64,000 nt of DNA, taken from Thinopyrum elongatum. Lineage: Eukaryota; Streptophyta; Magnoliopsida; Poales; Poaceae. Shown here piece by piece: positions 1 through 11,600 of the stretch. The position numbers and the translations under genes are program-made. The notes beneath the pieces are model-generated. The model worked only from the letters and a program-made list of their open reading frames with translations. It was not told the DNA's origin and ran no database searches. How positions within the stretch are numbered: position 1 is the stretch's first letter; the number at the start of each line of letters is the position of its first letter. Location of the stretch: the NCBI GenBank assembly GCA_011799875.1, contig CM022299.1, positions 212,108,070 to 212,172,069 on the forward strand, in the 5' to 3' direction.

Positions 1-1174
1 CACTGCAAGTTTGCTGTAGCAAACTTGACTACACCATTGTGATGAACAGATAAGTGATAGGAACCAAAGCTAATGTCTGGGAGGTTTAGATTAGTAGGGA
101 CTATAATCCTGTGGAGTTTGGAATGATTTGCATCAAGATTTAATACAGTTGCTTAACAACTGCATAATTTGGTCCAGAATACAAATCTTGATGTGGCACT
201 CACATAGATGCTTGGATTGAGATAAATTTTGGTGGCTAGGAGTTATTTGGACACATGAACATACTGTAAAAATTTCATACCATTTGGACACACCCAAATG
301 GTACTTCCTTCACAACACTTTCCACTGGACAGAAACTTGGGGAAATTCTAGAGAAATATTGGATAGATAAAATGAGCCCAAATTGGGTGGAGAGATATCA
401 TATAGGTAGAGGCATGTTCTGGAAATTATTCATGAATTATGGAGCAATAAAAATTATAGTTGCTTCACAACCCATAATAATTACCAGAAGCAAAGGTTTG
501 ATGCTGTGATCACATAGATGATGGAATGATGCTCAAATTTGGTGGAGAGCTATGATTTGAGCATATGAAGGATGTTGCAAAATTTTAACTCATTTGGATA
601 TGCCTAGCTTGCACTTTCTTCACAAGGTCTCTGTTTGAACAGAAACTTTGAAAAATTGCTCAGGAATATTCACTAGGCAAATGAGGTTGAAATTTGGCAT
701 GTGGCAATTGTATGGATAGGAAAGAGTGCACAAAAAGTTTGAGAGCAAGCAAGCAAATATAAATAGTACTTACTTCTCAACTTGACAGCTAGAGCAGAAT
801 CGGGAAAAGTATATTTGTGAAATATTTTTGAACATGGCAAGGAAGTATTTTGACATATCTGAAGAAGATATGTCCCAAAGGATTTATGAGAATTATTTGG
901 GAATCTTTGGAATGCTGGAAATGTGGGTTGCTTCACAACCCAGGGCAGACAGGGTTATTCCTTTAATAGGAAAAGGAATATTCCCGAGAAAAGAATATTG
1001 GGATTGGTCCAAGATGGAAATGATATGGTCTTGAGATGGTTTTGAAATTGACATGCCACTTGGGTGAGGAATCGAGGGTGATCTCTCCAGCTTTCAAGAC
1101 CACTAAGCCACAGAAAAGCAAAAACAGACCAAAATCGAAAGAAAAAGGAAATGGGCAAAATCCAGGGTGTTACA
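1..1174 (-). mobile_element. Long gypsy LTR (family A), first ~1.17 kb, cut by window edge
   Basis: This is the beginning of an LTR read on the minus strand. The right edge ends in TGTTACA, so the minus-strand LTR starts TGTAACACCCTGG, and beyond it coding sequence of a different element resumes. The same 1174 bp recurs at 39917-41090 in the same orientation and to the same edge. The AT-rich sequence is built of degenerate ~155 bp units (see findings). It interrupts the reverse transcriptase of the element to its right. The other end lies outside the window, so a solo LTR cannot be told from a complete element. Confidence 0.85.
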
Positions 1175-3386
1175 TGTACTGACACAAGATGGGATAGTAG
1201 TGGACCCAAGTAAAGTAAAGGATGTCCAAGAATGGAAGCAACCCACAAACGTGACAGAGGTCAGGAGTTTTCTTTGTCTTGCTGGCTACTATAGGAGATT
1301 TATAGAAGGATTCTCCACCATAGCTAAACCAATGACCCAATTACTTAAGAAGGATAAGAAGATTGATTGGACTGAAGCCTGTGAGAAAAGTTTCCAAGAA
1401 TTGAAAAAGAGGCTAACAACGACACCCGTTCTGGTCATGCCCGATGTGCACAAAAATTTTGAGATATAGTGTGACGTGTCCAGGAAAGGCTTTGGATGTG
1501 TATTGATGCAAGAAGGAAAAGTTGTGGCATATGCCTCAAGGCAGGTACGACGACACGAGGAGAATTATCCTACTCATGATTTGGAGCTAGCTACAGTAAT
1601 ACATGCACTCAAGGAATGGCGACATTTTCTTCTCGGTAAGCGATGTGAAATATACACAGACCACAAAAGTCTTAAGTATATTTTCACCCAGCCAGAATTA
1701 AACTTGAGACAACGTCGCTGGCTTGAGTTAATAAAGGATTACGACATTAGAATTCATTATCATCCGGGTAAAGCAAATGTTGTGGCAGACGCCCTCAGCC
1801 GAAATCCCTGCACCAACAATAATAGTGCACAATTATTACAGCATGAGTTTAATCAGGAATTTGCCAAACTCAATATGGTCCTAGTCATAGAAGGAACCGT
1901 TGCCCAACTGGAAATAAAACCAACATTAGAGGGTCAGATCAAAGAAGCCCAAAAAGGACACCCAAGTATTGAAGGGATTAAGAGGAAAATAAAATTGGGC
2001 AAGGCGACTGAATTTACCATAGACAGTCAGGGAATTTTATGGTTCGGCAGAAGATTGTGCGTGTCTAATAAGGAAGATTTAAAGCAACAAATTTTGGCAG
2101 AAGCCCATACCACTCCATATTCTATTCATCCAGGAGGGACTAAAATGTACAAGGATCTACAAGAAAATTATTGGTGGCACGGGATGAAAAGAGATATAGC
2201 CGTATATGTCGCACGTTGTGATTCATGCCAGCGTGTAAAAGCAGAACACCAGAGGCCAGCAGGACTATTGCAGCCACTCAGAGTACCTGAATGGAAATGG
2301 GACGTAATAGGAATGGATTTTATCGTCGGATTGCCAAGGTCACAGCACGGAAATGATGCTATCTGGGTTATAACAGATTATTTAACCAAGGTGGCACATT
2401 TCATTCCGGTAAAAACCACATACTCCACATAGAGGCTTGCCAGATTATACCTCTCCCGGATTATTTGCTTACACGGAGTACCAAAGACCATAGTCTCTGA
2501 TAGAGGCACCCAATTTGTCTCTAGATTTTGGGAGCACCTACAGCAAGCCCTAGGAACTCAACTGACGTTCAGCACAGCATACCACCCGCAGACCGGAGGA
2601 CAAACTGAGCGGATAAATCAAATATTAGAGGACATGCTGAGAGCATGTGTGTTCACTTACAGAGTTAGCTGGGAAGACAGTTTACCATACACGGAGTTCT
2701 CTTATAACAACAGTTATCAAGCCAGTTTGAAAATGTCACCTTTTGAAGCCCTGTACGGACGAAGGTGCCGTACCCCACTCAATTGGTCTGAAACTGGAGA
2801 CAGTCAAATTTTCGGTCCCGAAGTTCTTAAGGAGGCAGAAACAAAAGTGAAGTTTATTCAGGACAGACTAAGAGCATCTTAGAGCCGTCAAAAGAGTTAC
2901 TATGATCAAAAGCACCGCCAAATCAGTTTTGAGCCCGATGAATATGTGTATCTCAGAGTATCTCCCACAAGAGGACTACAGAGATTTAAAGTCAAAGGAA
3001 AATTGGCACCGAGGTTTATTGGACCATTTAGAGTGATCACAAGAAGAGGCAAGGTTGCTTATCAACTAGAGCTACCGGCAAAATTATCAGATGTTCATGA
3101 TGTGTTTCACGTGTCACAACTAAGGAGATGTGTCAGTAACCCAGAAAAGCAAGTCCAGCATCAGGACCAGGATATCCAACCAGATCTTACCTATAGGGAA
3201 TGTCCTATAAAGATTTTGGAGGAGTCTGAATGGAGGACCCGATAGAATGTAATAAAATTTTACAAGGTTCAGTGGAGTAATCACACCGGGGAAGAAGCAA
3301 CATGGGAAAGAGAGGATCACCTGAGGACTGAATATCCGTACTTGTTTGAGGGACAGCTGAAATCTCGGGGACAAGATTTTTCATAA
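1175..3386 (+). pseudogene. pol: Ty3/gypsy pol, C-terminal part: RT end, RNase H, integrase, chromodomain (broken)
   Basis: The reading frame starts inside the reverse transcriptase ([11 protein letters not shown], then [16 protein letters not shown]) because an LTR has replaced the upstream part. RNase H follows with TDHKSLKY (about 1658-1681) and DALSR (1789-1803). Integrase shows the HPGG...CDSC zinc region (about 2125-2229) and the D,D,E core: GMDFIVG (about 2311), VSDRGTQF (about 2500) and GGQTERIN (about 2600). After the GPF-type module (KLAPRFIGPFRV) comes a chromodomain (about 3208-3360, VIKFYKVQWSNHTGEEATWE). A chromodomain with very long LTRs fits the Tekay-like chromovirus lineage. 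In-frame stops at about 1467, 2430, 2881 and 3243 make it inactive. The frame ends with TAA at 3384-3386, just before the polypurine tract. Confidence 0.93.
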
Positions 3387-3400
3387 GGGGGGGTAGGTGT
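3387..3400 (+). other. Polypurine tract of the chromovirus
   Basis: A run of G residues lies directly between the pol stop codon and the TGTAACACCCC start of the 3' LTR. It is the expected primer site for plus-strand DNA synthesis and fixes the plus orientation of the element. Confidence 0.75.
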
Positions 3401-6400
3401 TGTAACACCCCAAAAATATTCTTCTGGATTTTTAAAATCTTTCCCTTAAAAATAAATGCTTTGAAAATCATTTTTGATCATATCACTTTTCTTCCATTTG
3501 AAAACCTTTTCAAATTTTAATTTGGTTTCAAATTTTCTTTAATGATTCTGTTTTGAAAGGTTTAAAATTATTTGATAATTAATTTGGAAGTTTTCAAACA
3601 ATTTTCATTCAGAAAAGTTTTGGGAATAATTAAATTTTCAAGGAAAATGGCCCTTTCACTTCCTTTTAGCCTTCTAAAGTCTTCCAATAATTTTTTCTTC
3701 CACTCCAAATTAATCCCACAAGTCAAGCACATCTTATAGGACAGTATCCAACTCCATTCCACCTCACAAAAATATTCTTTCATTATTTTATAAATTCCAA
3801 AGTTGGAATTTATATTATTCATTATCCCTTTGGTTTACAAAGGAACCACAATTTCTACAAGGATTCTACCTCCACCAAAATTATCTCAGCAAATATATGG
3901 TACCCACAACCCATTTCTCCAAAAACATGGGGTGCCACAGTTCAAAAAAATTCAAATTCTCTTATGTTCAAATTTGGACCAGATTCAATCTTTCTGATAC
4001 AGGTCTATTTTTAATAGCTCCAAAAATTCCAAAACTTTGCCCTGCCCTCTCATATGCATCAACACATCACCACAAAAATTCCTCAAAGTTCTAAAAATCC
4101 CCAGCACTCTCTGCCATAGGATCAAATGAGTGTATGTGCACTGTTCATAGCTGAAAGAAATTGAGTTAACTGAATTTGTTTTCAGTGGCAGAGACGATCG
4201 GCGCCGTGCACTCCACTCCATCTCGTTCCCTCCTCGTCCACGCCTCCTTGTTCATCAATGCCTCGCCCCTCCTTGGCCCACTCTGCAGTCTCTCCTCGCC
4301 GGTGAGCTGGCGGCTGGCCGGTGCAACCCCCTGCACCGTGCTCATCCGTGGCGGACCGAGCGGAGTCGCTTCGGCCACCGACCTCCATCACTCCGCCGCA
4401 CCTTCTGCACCTACCAGCTCCACGCGTCACCCCTCTCTGTGCCATCGCCGCACCGCCCAAGCTTCTGGACCCCTCCTGCCAGTCGCCGGAGCTGGGCGGC
4501 GTCCGCCATGGCCGTACCAGAGCCACCCCATGGATAAGCTCGGGGAGCTCGAGCCCGTCCACGCCGAGCCTTCCGGAGTTCTCCACCGCCCTCATTACTT
4601 CCTCGCCGCACTTGACCACCGCCCCTAACCACTTCCGGCGGCCGGAGTAACTTCGGCGTCGCCCACAAGCTTCTGACCACCTCGGGATCGCCTATATAAA
4701 GGCCCCGAGCTCCACTCATTCCACCCATCGCCTCCACCACCTCCTAATCGCCCCCTCGCCACCTTCCTGACCTCGAGGAGGTCTTCTCCCTCCTCTCCGG
4801 TCACCGCTCCGCCGCCTTTGTCCGTGATCAGTTCATCACCATTACCCCACCTCTACAGCTCAAACTTCACCAGTAGACATCTCATCCACCAAACGATCGA
4901 TCCCGCGCTCCAATTCCGTTTTCCCGAGCTCTCTCCGATGAGGTCCATCTCCACCGAAGCCACCGTCCGCCGGCGTTGAGCTCACCGTCGTTCAGGTGCT
5001 CGCCGGCGTCCATCTCTACCCCTCACCGACACGGCAGTCCACGCTGAGCACGTCTGCATCACCGCCGGCCGCTGAAACCCCGACGATCGTCGCCGGCGAT
5101 CGCCGCATCTCCTCTGTCCTCGCGCGCACGTTCAAACTTTTGAACCTGACGGGTGGACCCCACCCCGTGCGCTCTTTTTGTTTTTCTCTGTTTTAATCGA
5201 AGGCGTATTCCTTGTTTTGCGCCTTCCACGCTGAAAAGCGTAATTTTGCCCGAAGCGTTTTCTTTATAAACGCACAGGGACTGGATTTTTACAGAAACAC
5301 CCCTGGTTTTGAAAGTTTAATAACTTTTAAACCAGAACTTTGTTTGAGTTGAATATTTTTTTGAAATTCTTATTTTTCTCTCTAGTTTTTTTAGTATTTA
5401 TTTAAAAATGTTTTGAGACACTTTTTGCACTGTTGTCAAATTTTTAATTTGAGTTGAATTTGAATATTTTCAGAAAAAGATGAGGGAAATCTTGCCGAGA
5501 ATTTCGAAGGGCTTTCACCTGACTACTTTGGACAAGGCAAGCATTATTGAACTTGGGATATGGTGATTGAATTTGCATTTGCATGTTTGCATCGGTTGGA
5601 ATTGCAGCACATATATCACAAGTGCATGCATGTTTGGTCATATCACTTCTTATGCTTGTCTTGCACTTCACTCAAACAAGGAAACTTACTGACTTGGTAT
5701 AGCTGTGAGATATTCAGGAGTGTGTCTCCTGCCTTGGATGTGTCGGTGGGCACGGGCCATTATTTTTGACACGGTGGTGTCACGTGACATATGTGGAATA
5801 TACTGGTGAAGATAATTAACACCTCCTGAGTTGGCCTAGATCAAGTCTTGTTCCATTACATCTAGCTGGATCCCGTGCTGCCACGAGTCCTTCTGCAAGG
5901 AAGGTACAGCTAAGTAAGTTGTTAACCCCTGTCCAGGTACACACCGTACAGAGGGCCACGATGAGGGTTTCCAGGGCCTTGGACTAAATCCTGTCATCGG
6001 GTCAGGGGGCATGGGTGTTTCCGGTTGTGTCCGAGAGGGGTTCACCCCTTGGAATCCGCACGTATTAATAGTGATCCCATGCAGGACGTTGGTCTCTCCG
6101 TCTTAGAGTTTTTCTTGAACGATGCTTTGGGTGATTCCTGGCATCCGGAAAGTTAATCTGGTGTGTGCTAGTCAGGTGTGTTTTCAACCCAAAGACCGTA
6201 ATGGGAATTAGTAGGTGTCACGGTACTGACTAAAGAAATCCTTTACTTGTGGGTAAAGAGTACACCCTCTATAGAGTTTAAACCTATTCGAATAGCCATT
6301 GTCCACGGTCAAGGGCGTTAGCTGGGTGGGTCAAGTGTCAGTCCCGTTGTCGGTCTCCGGAGGAAATAATTAAATTGAGCCTGAATTATTTTGCAGGATA

Positions 6401-7348
6401 ATTGTTGTCACCCTGATGCTACCATGAATATTTTATGCATGTTAAATATTATTATGGTTATGCATACTATTGAGGACTAACCCGTTTCTCTTATTTTGAA
6501 TTTCCTGAGTATCTGAGGGGCTGGCTAGACTACCCCGGGCACTCAACTTTATTTTCAAGAACTCTCGTGGCGTCCCTCGAGTTTACAGGTGGTTCCGCCA
6601 CTACTCTTGTGGACACCCGATTGGCATTTCTCTTCAAGTCCGACTGTGGCGTCACTTGACACCCGACTGGCATTTCTCTTCAAGTCCGACCGTGGCATCA
6701 CTTGACACCCGACTGGCATTTCTTGTATTTTGCTGAGTGTCACTTGGGCTGGCTAGATTACCCGTGGCATTCATTTGTTTAATTTCTAATAAGTTTGATC
6801 ATGACTAACATGTTATGCTCACGTTCATATCATTTATTTATCATGATTTAAATTTCAGTCAGCATGAGCATATGCATCTATTATATCTTCTGTTCATAAT
6901 GTTTGCGAGTACATTCCAATGTACTCACTGGCTTGTCCCTGGCTATTTACTTGGCCAGACTTGGAGGAGGACGAGCTTGTGGAGGAGGATTGCGCTAGTG
7001 AGCCCGACGCTTAGAGGAGTCCCAGTCAGTCAATCTGTGAGATAGGAGTCTACCATATGTATCATCCGCTGAACTTCTGCTACACAAATAAAATAGTCAA
7101 GCCTCACTCTGACGCTTGGCTCTATGTTATTGTACTAGTATTATATCACCACCACACCACTGTCATATTCCGCCACTGCCATATATTGGCGAGTTTGTAA
7201 TAAACTTTGTTGAGCCCTCAGACTCTACCCTGTGTAATATTTTCTTGTACTGGTTATTTGTATCAAGGAAGTCCACCGGTTGTGTTGATCTTGGGGCTGG
7301 TGTGACTTAGGGCTATTCTGGGATTTATTCTTAGAAATGGGCCCGACA
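3401..7348 (+). mobile_element. Long LTR (family B), 3' LTR of the chromovirus, ~3.95 kb
   Basis: The LTR runs from TGTAACACCCC to GCCCGACA. Its limits are confirmed by the second copy at 13664-22038, which shares both ends and is flanked by a 5 bp target duplication. An AT-rich 5' part (3401-4180) is followed by a GC-rich block (4190-5170) with a TATA box at 4693-4700, then AT-rich sequence and short repeats of a GTCCGACTGTGGC-like unit around 6610-6720. It still has the intact CACGT target at about 6821-6840 that is split by an insertion in the other copy. The next element starts immediately at 7349 and lacks its first ~19 bp, which suggests that the chromovirus inserted into that element's LTR. 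Confidence 0.93.
4693..4700 (+). promoter_or_regulatory. TATA box of family B LTR
   Basis: TATATAAA lies in a GC-rich context (CGCC before, GGCCCC after) and is conserved at 14955-14962 in the solo LTR. It is the likely core promoter of the LTR. Transcription would start about 30 bp downstream and read through the GC-rich leader. Confidence 0.65.
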
Positions 7349-8256
7349 CCACCTATGGGGCCATGGGCCCCTTTTGGTTCGGTGGGGGGATGGGCACGTT
7401 GCACAAAGAGTGGAGAAGCGTCGCGCAGCACGGCAGAGATCACATGCGCAGTCTTTACCCAGGTTCGGGCCACCGTGTGGCGTAAAACCCTACTCCTGCT
7501 TTGGTGGATTGATGGTGGATAATGGTGGTGGACTTAGCACACTCGCCCGGCAAGGTCACTCTGGGGGCGAGAGTGGCTACGAGCGTATCAATATACGAGG
7601 GTCCAACCCTTTCTACGGTCGCCATGGGCCTCCTTTTATAGATTAAGGAGTCACCACAGTGGCAAATCAGTCTTTGCGTACTGATTACATAGCTAACAGT
7701 GCTATCATATCTAACTCTGCAGGCTGACAGAGCGCATTAAATGCGCCGCTCAGTGTCACATCACAGCCCGCCCGGCAGGCCCTTCCAGGCTGTTTTGCTA
7801 GCTTCGCGCCTGCTCGCTTGACATGTCTCAGGACGGGTGTCATATGGAGGTGTTTGCTGTAGGAAGTGGCTGCCATGTGGCAAGAAGCAGCCACTTAGTC
7901 ACCTTGGAGCTTGACACCGCTTTGATTAATGACTTGCGTCGCTTGTGAGGTGGAGCGGTGGAGTGGCTTGCCTCCACCAGCCCCGGCAGGCCTGTCGGGA
8001 TGATCTGGGAGCTTGCTTCCGGGGCAAAACCCAACCCTGCAGGGCTCGCCTACCTGGCAAGGTAGGTCCTTCCCTTAGCGATGCCTTGTTCCTCTGGCTC
8101 ACCTTGGCCTTCTCGACTTGCACTTGGATCCTTCAAAGGAATTGATCCTCCTTGTTTGGTCTGATCTTGGTCTTGTAATCTTGTCTTCGAACCTGTTGGC
8201 TTGCTGTCCATGCACAGTCAGGGGAAAATATATACCCCTGTCTGTGTTCCCCGACA
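7349..8256 (-). mobile_element. 3' LTR of the minus-strand element (first ~19 bp missing)
   Basis: It matches 22189-23070 closely and keeps the terminal TTCCCCGACA that the right copy has lost. A minus-strand TATA box (TATAAAAG) lies at 7633-7640. Together the two copies define an LTR of about 0.93 kb running from TGTCGTGGGAAACC to TTCCCCGACA on the plus strand. Confidence 0.85.
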
Positions 8257-8274
8257 TAAGCCCCCGGGCCTAAG
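8257..8274 (-). other. Polypurine tract of the minus-strand element
   Basis: Read on the minus strand, this is a G-rich tract ending CCCGGGGGCTTA immediately before the TGTCGGGG start of the LTR. It supports minus orientation. Confidence 0.6.
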
Positions 8275-8649
8275 ACATACGTGTCGCTGGGCACGTTGGG
8301 TTAGGCCCCAAATAGTGCACGGACATGTGGCAAAAAAGGGCTGCTCGCATCATGGTTCGTCATGATGACCAGTCAATCCAACGTCCACTTCGCGCAATTA
8401 TTGCGAGTCGTGGGGTCGTGGGACTGTTGTAGTTAATGTAAAACGGTAACTTCTGAAGCGTCGCGTCCCCACTCTACACCTTTTCCCCTTAAGATAGGAA
8501 AACACGGAACGGCATGGTTCACTTGTCGCCTGTCCTGCCCTCCCATCATCTTCCTCCGGAAGCCAAACAACCGCCCCTCCTTTCTCTCCCTCGCCCATCA
8601 CCATTCCCCCACCTAATTCCTTCCCCCGTTCGCACCGGCGTCCACGGGA

Positions 8650-11600
8650 ATGGGGAAGAAAACTGCAGCAAAAGGGAAGCAGACGGCCGTGGCGAAGGAG
8701 GCGGTCTCCGAGGGAAGCAAGAGGGCGGCGGAGCTGGACAAGAAGCGGAGGGGAGATGTCGTCTTCTTTCCGTCGAACCTGGATGGCCCGGTTCTGCAGG
8801 CAAGGTACGGGTACCTGTGGGGGAGGGAAGTCCCAAAAGGGCATGGCGCGCCCAATGTTTTGGCGGAGGGGGAAGAGGATCCGCCAAATTCATACCGATT
8901 CTTCTGCGCATATTTCATCTGCGGCCTCTGCCCTCCTTTTTCTGATTTCTTTGAGGCGATGATGATGATTTATGGATTCCACCTCCTGGACTTCACACCA
9001 AATGCAATGGCGACCATGGCCATCTTTGCCCATTTGTGTGAGAACTTTGTTGGAGTCGCCCCCAATGTTGATCTGTTCAGGCATTACTTTGTCCCACGGG
9101 TGGAGAACAAAACTCACCGCTCTGGGAACATCAGCTGGATGCCACGAGGGGCAAGGAAGTCCTCGGATTATATCCCTGGTTTGCAGGGCGAGAGGTGGGA
9201 TGAGTTGAGAGGAGACTGGTGCTGGATTCAGGACGAGGAAGCCCAAGAGTTCTGCGAAGCACGAATAGTGTTTGTCGAGCGCAGCAAGGAATGGAGCGCA
9301 TTCGGCCTCACCAATAATAGGTTTTGCCCGGCAATAAACAGGATCACCTGCCTGAAGGCTGCCGGGCTAACCATTGAGCACGTGGGGGCAGATTTTCCCC
9401 TTCGTCGCATCCCGCCACTGCAGAAGAGGGACAGACCCGCCTGGTTGTATGGTGATGCTGGGGACAGGATGAGATTGCTCCCAGGTTTGGCCAATAACTT
9501 GTCTGTTTATGGCCACGCCTGGTTGTGTGAACAACTGTTTGGCCGCTTCGAGCTATTCAAGCTCCCGGCAACCGTTATCCCTCTGAATGTCAATTCGGCC
9601 CGGGACCAGATCTTGAAGTGGATGCCGGATTGCAACGCTCATGGGGTGGCAGGTGATTGGTGGTTGCCTACTCTTGACGAAGAACTTGAATGGTCCAACG
9701 CCCTGGCGGAGAGGGCTGTTAGGGTGGAGACCAACGTGTACAAACACGCCTCCACCATGGAGGCAACGTTTATCAAGAGGAGGATTGAGGAGGACAAAGC
9801 TGCCCAAATTGCTGCAATGGCAAGGGCTGCAAAGGTCAGGAAGGGAAAAGCTGAGGATGAGGGTTCCTCCCATGGTGATAGTGAGGCGCAGGCCACGGAA
9901 GAGGTTGCGGGGGAAGATCTTGCCGGGGACGAGATTTCCGGGCTTGAGGCTCTAGCTACCACGGTAGCAGAGCTCCAAAAGGAGGAGGAGGCTGCTGAGG
10001 TAGTGGAGCCCGAAGTGGAGTAGCTCGCGGCTGGTCCTCAAGCCCCCGAGCCGATTTTGGATCAGTGTCCCCGCAGGTATGCTGCTAACCATGGAACGGT
10101 GGCCCCAAATCCAGCGCCTGCCTCCAAGAAGGTGAAGAAGACCACCACCAGAAATACCAAGACAGACGTGGCATGCCGCCAGTCTCCTCGCCTTGTCGGG
10201 ATCAAAGCTTCTCCCGCCAAGCAATCGGTGGATGTGGAGGGCGATTCCAGCTCTCATTCTGGCTTGAGCTCTTCGTAGAGCTCGTCTTCATCGGAGCCCC
10301 CAACGCTTCAACAGGGTTTGGGGCTGCTGGAAAGCTCCGCCCCTCCATCCCAAAAGAGAGGCAGAGTATCCCCGCCGCCCATGGAATTTTAATTGAGCTC
10401 CATGCTCATTGATGAGGAGTAAGGAAGATTTCCGTTTCCGTGATAACTTTAGTATACTTGATTATCTTTACTGGCTGACCTTTTGTTTTGCTGTCGTTGG
10501 CAGGGAGGAGGAAAAGGAAACAGAGACCCTCATCAATCAGTCGAAGAGGCTCCGGCGTGCTGGGTCGCCGAAGACTGTGGAGAGCTTGGGCTTGGTGGGG
10601 AGCAATACGGAGGATCCCTCACCGAGCCCCCAGCCCAGCCCCCGGCCTGAAAGTGGACGGCTGGTTCCTTCTGCTGGAGGCAACGGAGACGAGCTTCCCA
10701 CACCTCTAGCTGGAGGAGGCGGCAAGATGACACGGGATGAGCCCTCCCTGGAAGGGTATGTTCCTCCCGCTGACCCAGCCAAAGAACACCTGGAGAGACC
10801 CTCCATGGACGAGCCCGCACAGAGCGTCGCCATGGCTGCCGCGGCAGGGGGTGGAGTTCATGGCCCGGCAATTGATGCTGCCGGGGAAATTGAGGCCCCT
10901 GCCCGGCAGGCTTCTCCGGGTACTTAACTTCCACTCTTCTCCTTCATTCTCTTATGTATCCCCTCTCCCTATATCCCAGTAATCTAAAACTTCTGCCTTT
11001 TTTGCCATTCGCTTGTTCTTTCATCCGCAGTCCTCCAGGCCGAAGAGCCAGAACTGTTGGAAGAGGTGGCCAACATAGGGAGAGCTGCCGCGGACGGGGC
11101 CGCCGAGATCACCACCGCGGAGGGACAGGGCCCTATTGCCAGGAGTGTTCAAGATTCTTTGGCGGTGGCAGAACATACTTCTGAAAGTGCCCCAGAGGTG
11201 GGAGTGGTGGTCGAGGGGAAGATTCCCCTCCGAACCATGGATCCCCTTCCCTCCTTTGGGCCCATGGTGGGGACCTCGCCATCCCCCTCAAGCCAATTGG
11301 CGCTGGTGTTGGTGCAGCCTGGGATTGGAGCCCCTGGCCCAACGGCATCGATGAACATGGAGCTTGATGAAGAGCTCCAGCGAATCCTGGTGTCGCTGCA
11401 CCAAGGGGTTGAAGAATCGGGCGATTCTGTTGCCGTTGCAATGGATTTGTCCTTCCTGGAGTCCGTGGCAGCGGGCATCAAAGAAATACAGGCCCGACAC
11501 GACCAGAAGTGGCAGGTGCTCAAAGAGCAGCGTGAGTCCGCCAACAATGTGGACCAGAAGCTGAAGGACAAGTGCCTGGAACTGCGCGAATGGCATGGCA

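Noticed and set aside
828..1034. Short plus-strand frame next to the pol gene
   Set aside because: It lies in the reversed LTR (1-1174), not in pol.
4176..4628. 150-residue open frame, conserved at 14438-14890
   Set aside because: It lies upstream of the TATA box in the GC-rich block of both family B LTR copies. Conservation follows from their being copies of one LTR, and the overlapping long frames on both strands are typical of GC-rich DNA. No domain.
8398..8945. Overlapping frames on both strands around the start of the antisense gene
   Set aside because: Shadows of the GC-rich first exon and its leader; the 8650 frame has the domain and the splice-consistent continuation.
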